DNA from: an uncultured Oscillospiraceae bacterium
GTDB lineage: Bacteria > Bacillota > Clostridia > Oscillospirales > Oscillospiraceae
Length of the DNA: 64,000 nucleotides
Assembly: GCA_947631595.1 (NCBI GenBank)
Contig: CANRLZ010000001.1
Span: forward strand, 1 to 64,000
Direction of reading: 5' to 3'
Shown: piece by piece, positions 40,201 through 50,264 of the stretch
Layout: each line of letters starts with the position of its first letter
Position numbering within the stretch: the first letter of the stretch is position 1
Program-made: the position numbers and the translations under genes
The notes under the pieces: model-generated
Seen by the model: the letters and a program-made list of their open reading frames with translations, nothing else
Database searches by the model: none
Told to the model about the DNA's origin: nothing

Positions 40201-40474
40201 TTGCTACCGCCTGGGCCAGGGCGTGCCCACGGACGAGAAGCGGGCGTTCTCCCTCTACCAGGCCGCCTACGCCAAGGGCCACGCCTACGCCTGCGTCGGC
40301 ATCGGCATCTGCCTCTACCACGGCATCGGCACCCAAAAGGACCGGGAGAAGGCCAGGCCCTTCCTGGAGGAGGCGGCCGGGAAGTTCAAGGACGAGAAGT
40401 GCAAAAAGCTGCTGGAGACCTACGGGAAGAAGCCCAAGGGCGGGCTGTTCGGCAAGTTCTTCGGCGGGAAATGA
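37298..40474 (+). CDS. Giant cytoplasmic Sel1-like repeat (SLR/TPR) protein, 1058 aa
   Basis: Dozens of ~36-aa repeats such as CNLGVCYLNGIGVERSPEKAVEWLRKAADQDWLRAVDILGECHERGDGVKKD; no signal peptide. Confidence 0.95.
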   Translation: MNAAPAGQEGQNKKPEETIILNTGLIQMAFEKKKESDAQELHELQERADLADLEAQRRLGLRYAAGDGVERDMDKAISYLTQASDAGDMQAQDALAGCYRALGNESKDPARREEYYRRAFELYSQGAEAGYPPSMYNLGLAYENAAGVEEDLERAAELYRQAGEADYLPGDCALAVCYLNGNGVERDLDQALELLARCAQGGYPRAQCILGNFFMTGEGVEQDAGHALELYREAAKEDYPPALEKLGLAYENGDGVEVDIVQAVAYYRQASDMGYAPATCDLAVCYLNGNGVEMEEQEAVRLLELGAAEEHPRSMCILADCLRWGTGVAKDPDRAVELYRKAAQEGYLPGLRQLGVCYEVGDGVEQDQAKALELYTKAAEQGDGAAMCNIGVCHLTGIGVPADPTRAVEWFEKAVQTGSIRALDCLGDCYKDGQGVAKDGAKAMECYQKAADAGYVPALCSIGLCYELGECVERDARRATDYYRQAAQLGHAPAQCNLAYCYLQAIGVERDFDQAVYWLQKAVDQGWLRAMDLLGDCYQRGHGVPKDSKKAYELYKRAADAGYPSGICSLGLCFEFGDGVAMDKAEAVRQYRRAAGLGHAPAQCNLGFCLMRGIGVEQNFEEAVQWLEQAADQDWPRAMDLLGDCYQRGWGVAEDRAKAAEYYQRAADRDYPTAICSLGLCYEMGDGVEEDLPRAVALYRRAAQMGDACAQCNLGFCLSRGIGCEEDEAQAAEWFQKSADQGWPRAMDLLGDCYRHGWGVQRDLKRAAELYRQAAQREYAPSQCSLGVCYECGDGVEKDAKQAAAWYAAAAKQGYPGGQCNLGVCYLNGIGVERSPEKAVEWLRKAADQDWLRAVDILGECHERGDGVKKDLKAAVEFYRRAAHGGYPPALCNLGLCYEYGKGVAQNKAQAAEFYRKAAELGDRYAQCNLGYCYYTGIGMGVNYEEAARWFTEAAKQGHPRAMSLLGDCYRLGQGVPTDEKRAFSLYQAAYAKGHAYACVGIGICLYHGIGTQKDREKARPFLEEAAGKFKDEKCKKLLETYGKKPKGGLFGKFFGGK

Positions 40475-40480
40475 CCCGCC

Positions 40481-41158
40481 CTAGGCGCAGAAGCGGTGCT
40501 TGCCGATGACCTTCAGCAGCGGCCGCGACCAGATCCAGCCGGAGGTGGCCGTGCTGGGGTTGAAGTAGTAGATGGCGCCGCCGGAGGGGTCGGAGCCGTT
40601 GAGCGCCTCCTGGGCCGCCCGCCGGGCGGACTCCGCCACCGGCTGGTCGATCTGCCCGTCCGCCATGCAGGAGAACGCCCCGGGCTGGTAGATCACCCCC
40701 GCCAGGGTGGAGGGGAAAGAGGGGTGCTCCACCCGGTTGAGGATCACCGCCCCCACCGCCACCTGACCGGCGTAGGGTTCGCCCCTGGCCTCGGCGGAGA
40801 TGACCTTGGCCAGCAGCGCCGCGTCCTTGCTCTGGGGGGAGGTCCCGGCGCCACTGGCGCCGCCGACGGGCATCCCCAGGGCCTGGAGGGTGTTGGCGCC
40901 CACCACGCCGTCGGCGGTCAGACCGTTGGTGCGCTGGAACTTCACCACCGCCGCCCGGGTGCGGGAGCCAAAGACGCCGTCCACCGCGCCGTCGTAGTAG
41001 CCCCAGCGCTTCAGCTTCTCCTGGATGGTCACCACCTGGTCGCCGGAGTCGCCCTGGCGGTACACCGCCGCCTCCGCGCCTCCGCCGCACACCAGCGCCA
41101 GGGCCAGCACCCAGGCCGTCAGGACGGGGAGGCGAATACGCGCTTTTTTCATGCCCAT
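40481..41158 (-). CDS. sleB: Spore cortex-lytic enzyme SleB (peptidoglycan-binding + hydrolase_2)
   Basis: Signal peptide; YRQGDSGDQVVTIQEKLKRWGYYDGAVDGVFGSRTRAAVVKFQRTNGL; LLAKVISAEARGEPYAGQVAVGAVILNRV...GAIYYFNPSTATSGWIWSRP. Confidence 0.93.
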   Translation of the reverse strand: MGMKKARIRLPVLTAWVLALALVCGGGAEAAVYRQGDSGDQVVTIQEKLKRWGYYDGAVDGVFGSRTRAAVVKFQRTNGLTADGVVGANTLQALGMPVGGASGAGTSPQSKDAALLAKVISAEARGEPYAGQVAVGAVILNRVEHPSFPSTLAGVIYQPGAFSCMADGQIDQPVAESARRAAQEALNGSDPSGGAIYYFNPSTATSGWIWSRPLLKVIGKHRFCA

Positions 41159-41296
41159 TCCCCCTTTTTTCCTAGCATTTCCCCCGCCGCCGGGGGATAT
41201 GCGGAAAATGTAAGAAAATCGTTAGAATTTTTCCAAACAAAAGTAAGGGAAAGTGGTGTAGAATAGACCCCAGAAAAGTGTGAGGAGGCCAGAGGC

Positions 41297-42385
41297 GTGG
41301 ACATCCTGATCTTGACTGGGAAATTTGGCATGGGCCACTACTCGGCGGCCCTTTCCCTGGCGGCCCGGCTGCGCCGGGAGATCCCGGAGGCCAAGGTGGA
41401 GGTGGAGGACTTTTTCTCCTACGCCCTCCCCGCGGGGAGCCAGGCGGCCTACAAGTGCTTCGAGCTGCTGGTGAGCCGGGGCAGCGGGATCTACAACGCC
41501 TTTTACCGCATGACGGAAAACGGCCGGGGAGACGCCCTGCCGGTGTACGCCCTGCCTCTGGTGGAGCGGATGGAGGACCTGCTGGACGCCCGGCGGCCCC
41601 AGGCGGTGATCGCCACCCACCCCGTCTGCGCCCAGCTGGTGAACCGCTGCAAGGAGGAGGGGTGGTACGGGGGCGCCTTCGCCACCTGTGTCACCGACGT
41701 CACCGCCCACAGCGAGTGGCTCACCTCCCGGTGCGACGCCTATCTGGTGGGCGCGCCCCAGATCAGGGACGGCTTTCTGCGCAAGGGGGTGCGCCCTGAC
41801 CGCGTCTTCGTCACCGGCGTCCCCGTCTCCTCGAAATTCCGGCCCGCCCGGCGCGCCCAGGGGGCGGAGCGCCATCTGCTGGTCATGGGCGGCGGCCTGG
41901 GTCTGCTGCCCCGGCAGCGGGAGTTTTACCACAGGCTGGACGAGCTGCCCGGAGTGAAGACCGTGGTCATCACCGGGGGCAACCAGCGGCTCTACCACCA
42001 GCTGGCGGGGCAGTACCGGAACATCACCATCCTGGGCTACACCGACCGGGTGTGGGAGTATATGGCCTGGGGCCACCTCATGCTCTCCAAGCCGGGGGGC
42101 GTCACCCTCTTTGAGGCCATCGCCTCCCGCCTGCCCATGCTGGCCTGGGAGCCATTTTTGGAGCAGGAGCGGCGCAACGCCCAGTTCCTGGTCCAGGCCG
42201 GGGTGGGGCGGATCGCCCCCAGAGATCCGGGGGCGTGTCTGGAGGCCGTCAAGAGCCTGCTCTTCGACCGCCGCACCCTGGCGGAGATGGGCCGGGCCAT
42301 GGAGGACCTCCAGGGGGAGCTTGCCGCCCACGACCTGGGGGCGGTGGTGGGCCGGTTGGAGTCCGCCGGCGTCCGCTGTGGATAA
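41297..42385 (+). CDS. MGDG synthase-like (UgtP-type) glycosyltransferase
   Basis: MDILILTGKFGMGHYSAALSLAARLRREIP...CVTDVTAHSEWL...LLVMGGGLGLLP...YMAWGHLMLSKPGGVTLFEAIASRLPML. Confidence 0.9.
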   Translation: MDILILTGKFGMGHYSAALSLAARLRREIPEAKVEVEDFFSYALPAGSQAAYKCFELLVSRGSGIYNAFYRMTENGRGDALPVYALPLVERMEDLLDARRPQAVIATHPVCAQLVNRCKEEGWYGGAFATCVTDVTAHSEWLTSRCDAYLVGAPQIRDGFLRKGVRPDRVFVTGVPVSSKFRPARRAQGAERHLLVMGGGLGLLPRQREFYHRLDELPGVKTVVITGGNQRLYHQLAGQYRNITILGYTDRVWEYMAWGHLMLSKPGGVTLFEAIASRLPMLAWEPFLEQERRNAQFLVQAGVGRIAPRDPGACLEAVKSLLFDRRTLAEMGRAMEDLQGELAAHDLGAVVGRLESAGVRCG

Positions 42386-43400
42386 GCGCAGGAACATCGC
42401 CGGCACGGCCTTTGTGCTGGCCGTGGCCGCAGCCACCCTCTGGGTGGTCTTCCGGGGCAGGGACTGGGGGGAGGTCTGGGCCGCCCTGGGCCGGGCGAGG
42501 GCCGGCTGGCTGGCCTTTGGCGCGGCGCTGGCGGGGTGTTTCATCGCCCTGGAGGCGCTGGGCACCTGCCTGATCCTGCGGACGTTGGGCCGCCCCACCC
42601 CCATGGCGCACTGCCTGGGCTTTTCCGCCGCGGGGTTCTACTTCAGCTCCATCACCCCCTCCGCCACCGGCGGCCAGCCCGCCCAGGTCTTCTACATGGC
42701 CCGCCGGGGCGTTCCCGCCGCGCTGGGGACGCTGGATATGCTGTTGCTCACGGTGAGCTACCAGGCCGCGGCGGTGCTCCTGGCCCTGGCCGCCTGGCTG
42801 TTTCGGCCCGGCATCGTGCCCGCCCTGGGCGTCGGCCTCGGGGTGCTGCTGCTGTGGTCGGGGTCTGTCAACCTCCTGTTGACCGCCGGCGCGGCGGCCT
42901 TTCTCTTTCGCCCCAAGGCCGCCCGGCGGATGGGCCTGTGGGTCATCCGCCTGGGGGAGAGGCTGCATTTGCTCCGGGATCCGGCGCGGATCCGGGAGAA
43001 GCTGGAGGCGCACCTGGCCGAGTACCGCCGTGGCTCTGAACTTCTGGGGCGGCGGTGGTGGCTTTTCGTTCTGGTGATGGGCGTCACCGTCGGCCAGCTC
43101 CTGTGCCAGTACCTCATCCCCTGGACGGTGTACCGCGCCCTGGGCCTCTCCGGCGCGGGGGCGCTCCAGATCGCCGCCACCCAGGCCCTGGTGTCCCTGG
43201 CGGTGGGCGCGCTGCCCATCCCCGGCGCGGTGGGGGCGTCTGAGGCCGCCTTTCTGACCGCCTACCGAAACACCTTCGGCGCCCCGTTGGCGCCGGCGGC
43301 CATGGTGCTGTGCCGGGGACTGTCCTTCTACCTGCCCCTGGCGGTCACCGGGGCCTCCACCGCGCTCTTGCACCTGCGCACGCGGCCAAAAAGCAGTTGA
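42378..43400 (+). CDS. Lysylphosphatidylglycerol synthase TM-like (UPF0104) membrane protein
   Basis: Multi-TM; GFYFSSITPSATGGQPAQVFYMARRGVPAALGTLDMLLLTV...GALPIPGAVGASEAAFLTAY. Confidence 0.85.
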   Translation: MDKRRNIAGTAFVLAVAAATLWVVFRGRDWGEVWAALGRARAGWLAFGAALAGCFIALEALGTCLILRTLGRPTPMAHCLGFSAAGFYFSSITPSATGGQPAQVFYMARRGVPAALGTLDMLLLTVSYQAAAVLLALAAWLFRPGIVPALGVGLGVLLLWSGSVNLLLTAGAAAFLFRPKAARRMGLWVIRLGERLHLLRDPARIREKLEAHLAEYRRGSELLGRRWWLFVLVMGVTVGQLLCQYLIPWTVYRALGLSGAGALQIAATQALVSLAVGALPIPGAVGASEAAFLTAYRNTFGAPLAPAAMVLCRGLSFYLPLAVTGASTALLHLRTRPKSS

Positions 43401-43425
43401 CCGTTTAGAACAAGTGTGCTATAAT
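43397..43425 (+). promoter_or_regulatory. uvrA promoter (-35/-10) with overlapping LexA-like box
   Basis: TTGACC (43397-43402), 17-nt spacer, TATAAT (43420-43425); GAACAAGTGTGC at 43408-43419 (GAACNNNNGTTC with one mismatch). Confidence 0.8.
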
Positions 43426-43438
43426 AACTAGCACACTT
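43412..43438. other. 9-bp inverted repeat centred on the uvrA -10 (possible terminator of the upstream gene or operator)
   Basis: AAGTGTGCT-ATAATAACT-AGCACACTT followed by TTT. Confidence 0.7.
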
Positions 43439-43470
43439 TTTCTATACTCTTTTCACCTGGGAGCGGTAGT

Positions 43471-46302
<2,832 letters not shown>

Positions 46303-46307
46303 CGAGC

Positions 46308-46799
46308 GTGGAACTGTTGACTTGGCTCAACCAGACCGCCTTTGGAGAGGTGGTGTTCACCGCCCTGGTGTCCATGCTCCCGGTGGTGGAGCTGCGGGGC
46401 GGCATCCCCTTCGGGGTGGCCGGGCTGGGCCTGCCCCACTGGACCGCCTTCTGGGCCGCGGTGGTGGGCAGCATTCTGCCCGCGCCGCTGATCGTCACTT
46501 ACGTCCGCCGGGTGTTCCAGTGGATGCGCCGCCGGATGCCCCGGTTCAACGGGGCGGTGGACCGCCTGGAGAGAAAGGCCCACCTGAAGGGGCAGAAAAT
46601 GCAGCGCTACAAGGGCCTGGGGCTTTACCTCTTCGTCGCCATCCCCCTGCCGGGCACGGGGGTGTGGACAGGTTCCCTGGCGGCGGCGTTTCTGGATATG
46701 CCCCTGCGCCGGGCGCTGCCCAGCATCGCCCTGGGGACGGTCACCGCCGGGCTGCTCATGACCGGCCTCACCGCCATGGGGGTACATATCCTAGGCTGA
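46308..46799 (+). CDS. Small multidrug export family membrane protein (Sm_multidrug_ex)
   Basis: VSMLPVVELRGGIPFGVAGLGLPHWTAFWAAVVGSILPAPLIVTYVRRVFQW...AIPLPGTGVWTGSLAAAFLDM. Confidence 0.88.
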   Translation: MELLTWLNQTAFGEVVFTALVSMLPVVELRGGIPFGVAGLGLPHWTAFWAAVVGSILPAPLIVTYVRRVFQWMRRRMPRFNGAVDRLERKAHLKGQKMQRYKGLGLYLFVAIPLPGTGVWTGSLAAAFLDMPLRRALPSIALGTVTAGLLMTGLTAMGVHILG

Positions 46800-46852
46800 C
46801 CGCCGCACCGCGCGGACCCGTCCCGGAATAGACTGGGGCGAGGTGATGGCGC

Positions 46853-47056
46853 GTGTTGACGGCGGCGTTGGAGGTGGTGGGAGCCTTGGCGATCTCCTAT
46901 CTTCTCGTCTATCCGATCTGGTGGTTTCTCTACGGCCCGCGGCCCCCGAGAGACGGGGGAGCCGGGGCGGAAAGGCGGACGCATGGATCAGATGCCAAAC
47001 AAGCTGGAAGGGCAAGTGGATCAGGTCGTTTTCCGAAACGAGGAAAACGGCTATAG
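46853..47056 (+). CDS. Possible small membrane protein overlapping recD2 start (doubtful 3' end)
   Basis: MLTAALEVVGALAISYLLVYPIWWFLYGPRPPRDGG...; one hydrophobic helix, but its last ~74 nt overlap recD2 in another frame. Confidence 0.35.
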   Translation: MLTAALEVVGALAISYLLVYPIWWFLYGPRPPRDGGAGAERRTHGSDAKQAGRASGSGRFPKRGKRL

Positions 47057-49199
47057 CGTCCTGCGCCTCCGGGTGGAGGAGCGGGAGGAGCCGGTGACGG
47101 TGGTGGGCTGCCTGCCGGGGGTGTCCCCGGGGGAGGGGCTGAGCCTCACCGGGGCGTGGAGCCACCACCCCGCCTATGGGGCGCAGTTCAAGGCCAAGAC
47201 GGTGGAGCGGAAGCTGCCCACCGGGGCGGCGGGCATTTTGGAGTATCTGTCCTCCGGGGCGGTGAAGGGCATCGGCGCCATCACCGCCCGGCGGCTGGTG
47301 GAGGAGTTTGGGGAGCAGACCCTTCGCGTGCTGGAGGACGAGCCGGAGAAGCTGACCCGGATCAAGGGCATGACCCCCAAGCGGGCGCAGACCCTCTCCC
47401 AGGCGTTTCGCGCCCAGATGGGCATGGGGCGGCTGATGGAGTTTCTGCGCCGGTACGAGCTGCCCGCGGACCTGGCCCTGCCCCTCTACCGGCTCTACGG
47501 GGAGGAGGCGCTGGAGGAGATCAAGGCCAACCCCTATCAGCTCACCCGGCCGGAGCTGGAGGTGCCCTTCCTCCGGGCGGACGCCCTGGCCGTCTCCCTG
47601 GGGGTGGACGCCACCGACCCCCAGCGGTTGGAGGCCGCGCTGCTGTTCGAACTGCGCCACAACGCCGGGAACGGGCACACCTTTTTGACGGCGGACAAGC
47701 TCCTGCGCGCCACCGCCCAACTCCTCTCCCTGGAGAGTCCGGAGAGCCTGACCGGCGCCCTGGAAGACCTGGGCCGGAGCCGCCAGGTGGCGCGGGAGAC
47801 GGTGCGGGGTCTGGACTGCGTCTACCTCTGGGAACTCCACGAGGCGGAGTGCTATGTGGCCCAGCGCCTGGAGGAGATGGCCCGGATGGAGATGGCCGCG
47901 CCCAAGTCGCTGGGGCGGGTGTTGGAGACCATCCAGGCCCGGCAGGGCATCACCTACGCCCCCCAGCAGGTCCAGGCGGTGGAACTGGCCGCGAAAAGCC
48001 AGGTGATGCTCCTCACCGGCGGGCCGGGCACCGGCAAGACCACCTCCCTGCGGGGGGTGCTGGCCCTCTTTGAGCACCTGGGGTTGGAGACCGCCCTGGC
48101 CGCTCCCACCGGCCGGGCGGCCAAGCGCCTGGGGGAGCTGTGCGGCCAGGAGGCGTACACCATCCACCGCCTCCTGGAGACCCACTTTGACGACAAGACC
48201 GGCAGGCTCATCTTCACCCATGACCAGTCCGAGCCGCTGAAAGAGGACGCGGTCATCGTGGACGAGACCTCCATGGTGGACGTCTCCCTCATGGCCGCCC
48301 TGCTGGCCGGACTGCGGGGCGACGCCCGGCTGGTGCTGGTGGGCGACCCCAACCAGCTGCCCTCGGTGGGGCCGGGGGCGCTGCTGGCCGACCTCTTGAA
48401 GAGCGGCGTTCTCCCCTCGGTGTCGCTGGAGACGGTGTTCCGCCAGGCCGCCCAGAGCGCCATCGTCCGCAGCGCCCACGAGATCCACCACGGCATCCTC
48501 CCCCCGCTGAAAAACCGGGGGGAGGGGGATTTCTTCTTCCTCTCCCGGCTGAAGAGCGACCAGGCGGTGGAGACGGTGGTGGACTTAGTCGGCCACCGCC
48601 TGCCCCAGCGCATGGGCATCCCCTCCGCCCAGGTTCAGGTGCTCAGCCCCACCCGGAAGGGGCCTATGGGCACCGTGGAGCTGAACCGCCGCCTTCAGGA
48701 GGCGCTGAACCCCCCGGCGGAGGACAAGCCCCAGCGGCCCTTCGGCGCCCAGGTCTTCCGCCTGGGGGATCGGGTGATGCAGGTGAAGAACAACTACGAC
48801 GCCATGTGGCTGGACCGGGCGAAAAACGAGTCCGGCCTGGGGGTGTTCAACGGGGATATCGGCCGGATCGTGGACGTCTCCGCCGACGGGGGCGGGCTGA
48901 CGGTGGACTTCGACGGCCGCCAGGTCTTCTACCCCGGCGACGCCCTCAATGAGCTGGAGCTGGCCTACGCGGTCACCGTCCACAAGGCCCAGGGCAGCGA
49001 GTACCCCGCGGTGGTCTTCGCCTGCCTGGACGCCCCGCCCGTGCTCCTCACCCGCAGCGTGCTCTACACCGCCGTCACCCGCGCCCGGAGCCTTTTCATC
49101 ACCGTGGGGGATAGGCGCGTCTTCGCCCGGATGGTGGAAAACGACCGCCCCCAGCGGCGCTACTCCGCCCTGGCCGCCCGGCTCAACGGGGAAGCGTGA
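46983..49199 (+). CDS. recD2: ATP-dependent RecD2-like DNA helicase
   Basis: GQVDQVVFRNEENGYSVLRLRV...LLTGGPGTGKTTSLRGVLALF...VDETSMVDVSLM...GDPNQLPSVGPGALLADLL...TVHKAQGSEYPAVVF. Confidence 0.96.
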   Translation: MDQMPNKLEGQVDQVVFRNEENGYSVLRLRVEEREEPVTVVGCLPGVSPGEGLSLTGAWSHHPAYGAQFKAKTVERKLPTGAAGILEYLSSGAVKGIGAITARRLVEEFGEQTLRVLEDEPEKLTRIKGMTPKRAQTLSQAFRAQMGMGRLMEFLRRYELPADLALPLYRLYGEEALEEIKANPYQLTRPELEVPFLRADALAVSLGVDATDPQRLEAALLFELRHNAGNGHTFLTADKLLRATAQLLSLESPESLTGALEDLGRSRQVARETVRGLDCVYLWELHEAECYVAQRLEEMARMEMAAPKSLGRVLETIQARQGITYAPQQVQAVELAAKSQVMLLTGGPGTGKTTSLRGVLALFEHLGLETALAAPTGRAAKRLGELCGQEAYTIHRLLETHFDDKTGRLIFTHDQSEPLKEDAVIVDETSMVDVSLMAALLAGLRGDARLVLVGDPNQLPSVGPGALLADLLKSGVLPSVSLETVFRQAAQSAIVRSAHEIHHGILPPLKNRGEGDFFFLSRLKSDQAVETVVDLVGHRLPQRMGIPSAQVQVLSPTRKGPMGTVELNRRLQEALNPPAEDKPQRPFGAQVFRLGDRVMQVKNNYDAMWLDRAKNESGLGVFNGDIGRIVDVSADGGGLTVDFDGRQVFYPGDALNELELAYAVTVHKAQGSEYPAVVFACLDAPPVLLTRSVLYTAVTRARSLFITVGDRRVFARMVENDRPQRRYSALAARLNGEA

Positions 49200-49244
49200 C
49201 CGCCCCCTCTGGACATTTGCGAAGTTTGTGCTATACTATACACT

Positions 49245-50252
49245 GTGCCGATATGGGGCACAAAAATAAATACCTTGATACATAGGGGGAATTTGTCCGT
49301 GGACGACCGATCGTGGCTTGTGTTGACCATAGTTCTTGTTGTGCTGAACCTCTGCACCGCGTCTGTGCTGTGGTTCCATCTCACCCCCAGCGATAACCCC
49401 TTCAAGCGCTTCCTCATCCGCCTCACCGGCCACGGTGGGGAGAAGGTCTCCGAGGAGGAGATCATGCAGATGGTGGACGCGGGGGAGGAGCTGGGCGCCA
49501 TCCAGCAGGAGGAGCGGGAGATGATCGAGAACATCTTTCAGTTCAACAACACCACCGCCGAAGATGTGATGATCCACCGCACCGACATGGTCCTGCTGGA
49601 CCGGGAGTCCACGCCCCAGGAGATTTTGGAGACCATCGAGACCTCCGGCCTCTCCCGTCTGCCCGTCTACGGCGAGGACACCGACGACATCGTGGGCATC
49701 CTCAACGTCCGGGACTATCTGCTCAACACCCAGCGCCCCGACCCCAAGCCCCTGGGGGAGCTGCTGCGGGAGGCGTATTTTGTCCCGGAGACGGTGCGCA
49801 CCGACGTGCTCTTCCGGGATATGCAGGCCCGCAAGATCCACATCGCCATCGTGGTGGACGAGTACGGCGGCACCGCCGGGCTGGTCACCATGGAGGACTT
49901 GCTGGAGGAGATTGTGGGCAACATATACGACGAATTTGACCCCGCCGACGAGCAGGAGATCATCCCCGTGTCCGAGAACGTCTGGCGCGTGGCCGGCGGG
50001 GTGGAGCTGGAGGAGCTGGAGGAGGCCCTGGGCGTGACCTTCCCGGAGAGTGCCGAGGCGGACTACGACACCCTGGGCGGCCTGGTGTTCGCCCATGTGG
50101 ACGTGATCCCGGAGGACGGCAGCCAACTGGAGCTGAAGCTGGGGGATGTGACCATCCACGTGGACTCCATCGTGGACCATCGGGTGGAGTGGTGTACCCT
50201 CACCAAGACCGTCCCCGGCCCCATGGAGGTCCTTGCTCCCGCCGAGGAATAA
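49245..50252 (+). CDS. CBS-domain hemolysin/CorC-type transporter family protein (start uncertain)
   Basis: VSEEEIMQMVDAGEELGAIQQEEREMIENIFQFNNTTAEDVMIHRTDMVLLD...IVVDEYGGTAGLVTMEDLLEEIVGNIYDEFD. Confidence 0.9.
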   Translation: MPIWGTKINTLIHRGNLSVDDRSWLVLTIVLVVLNLCTASVLWFHLTPSDNPFKRFLIRLTGHGGEKVSEEEIMQMVDAGEELGAIQQEEREMIENIFQFNNTTAEDVMIHRTDMVLLDRESTPQEILETIETSGLSRLPVYGEDTDDIVGILNVRDYLLNTQRPDPKPLGELLREAYFVPETVRTDVLFRDMQARKIHIAIVVDEYGGTAGLVTMEDLLEEIVGNIYDEFDPADEQEIIPVSENVWRVAGGVELEELEEALGVTFPESAEADYDTLGGLVFAHVDVIPEDGSQLELKLGDVTIHVDSIVDHRVEWCTLTKTVPGPMEVLAPAEE

Positions 50253-50264
50253 GGAGAAGATGGG

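Noticed and set aside
37298-40474. Possible CRISPR or tandem non-coding repeats
   Set aside because: Repeats are in-frame coding Sel1 units with no spacer-like unique segments.
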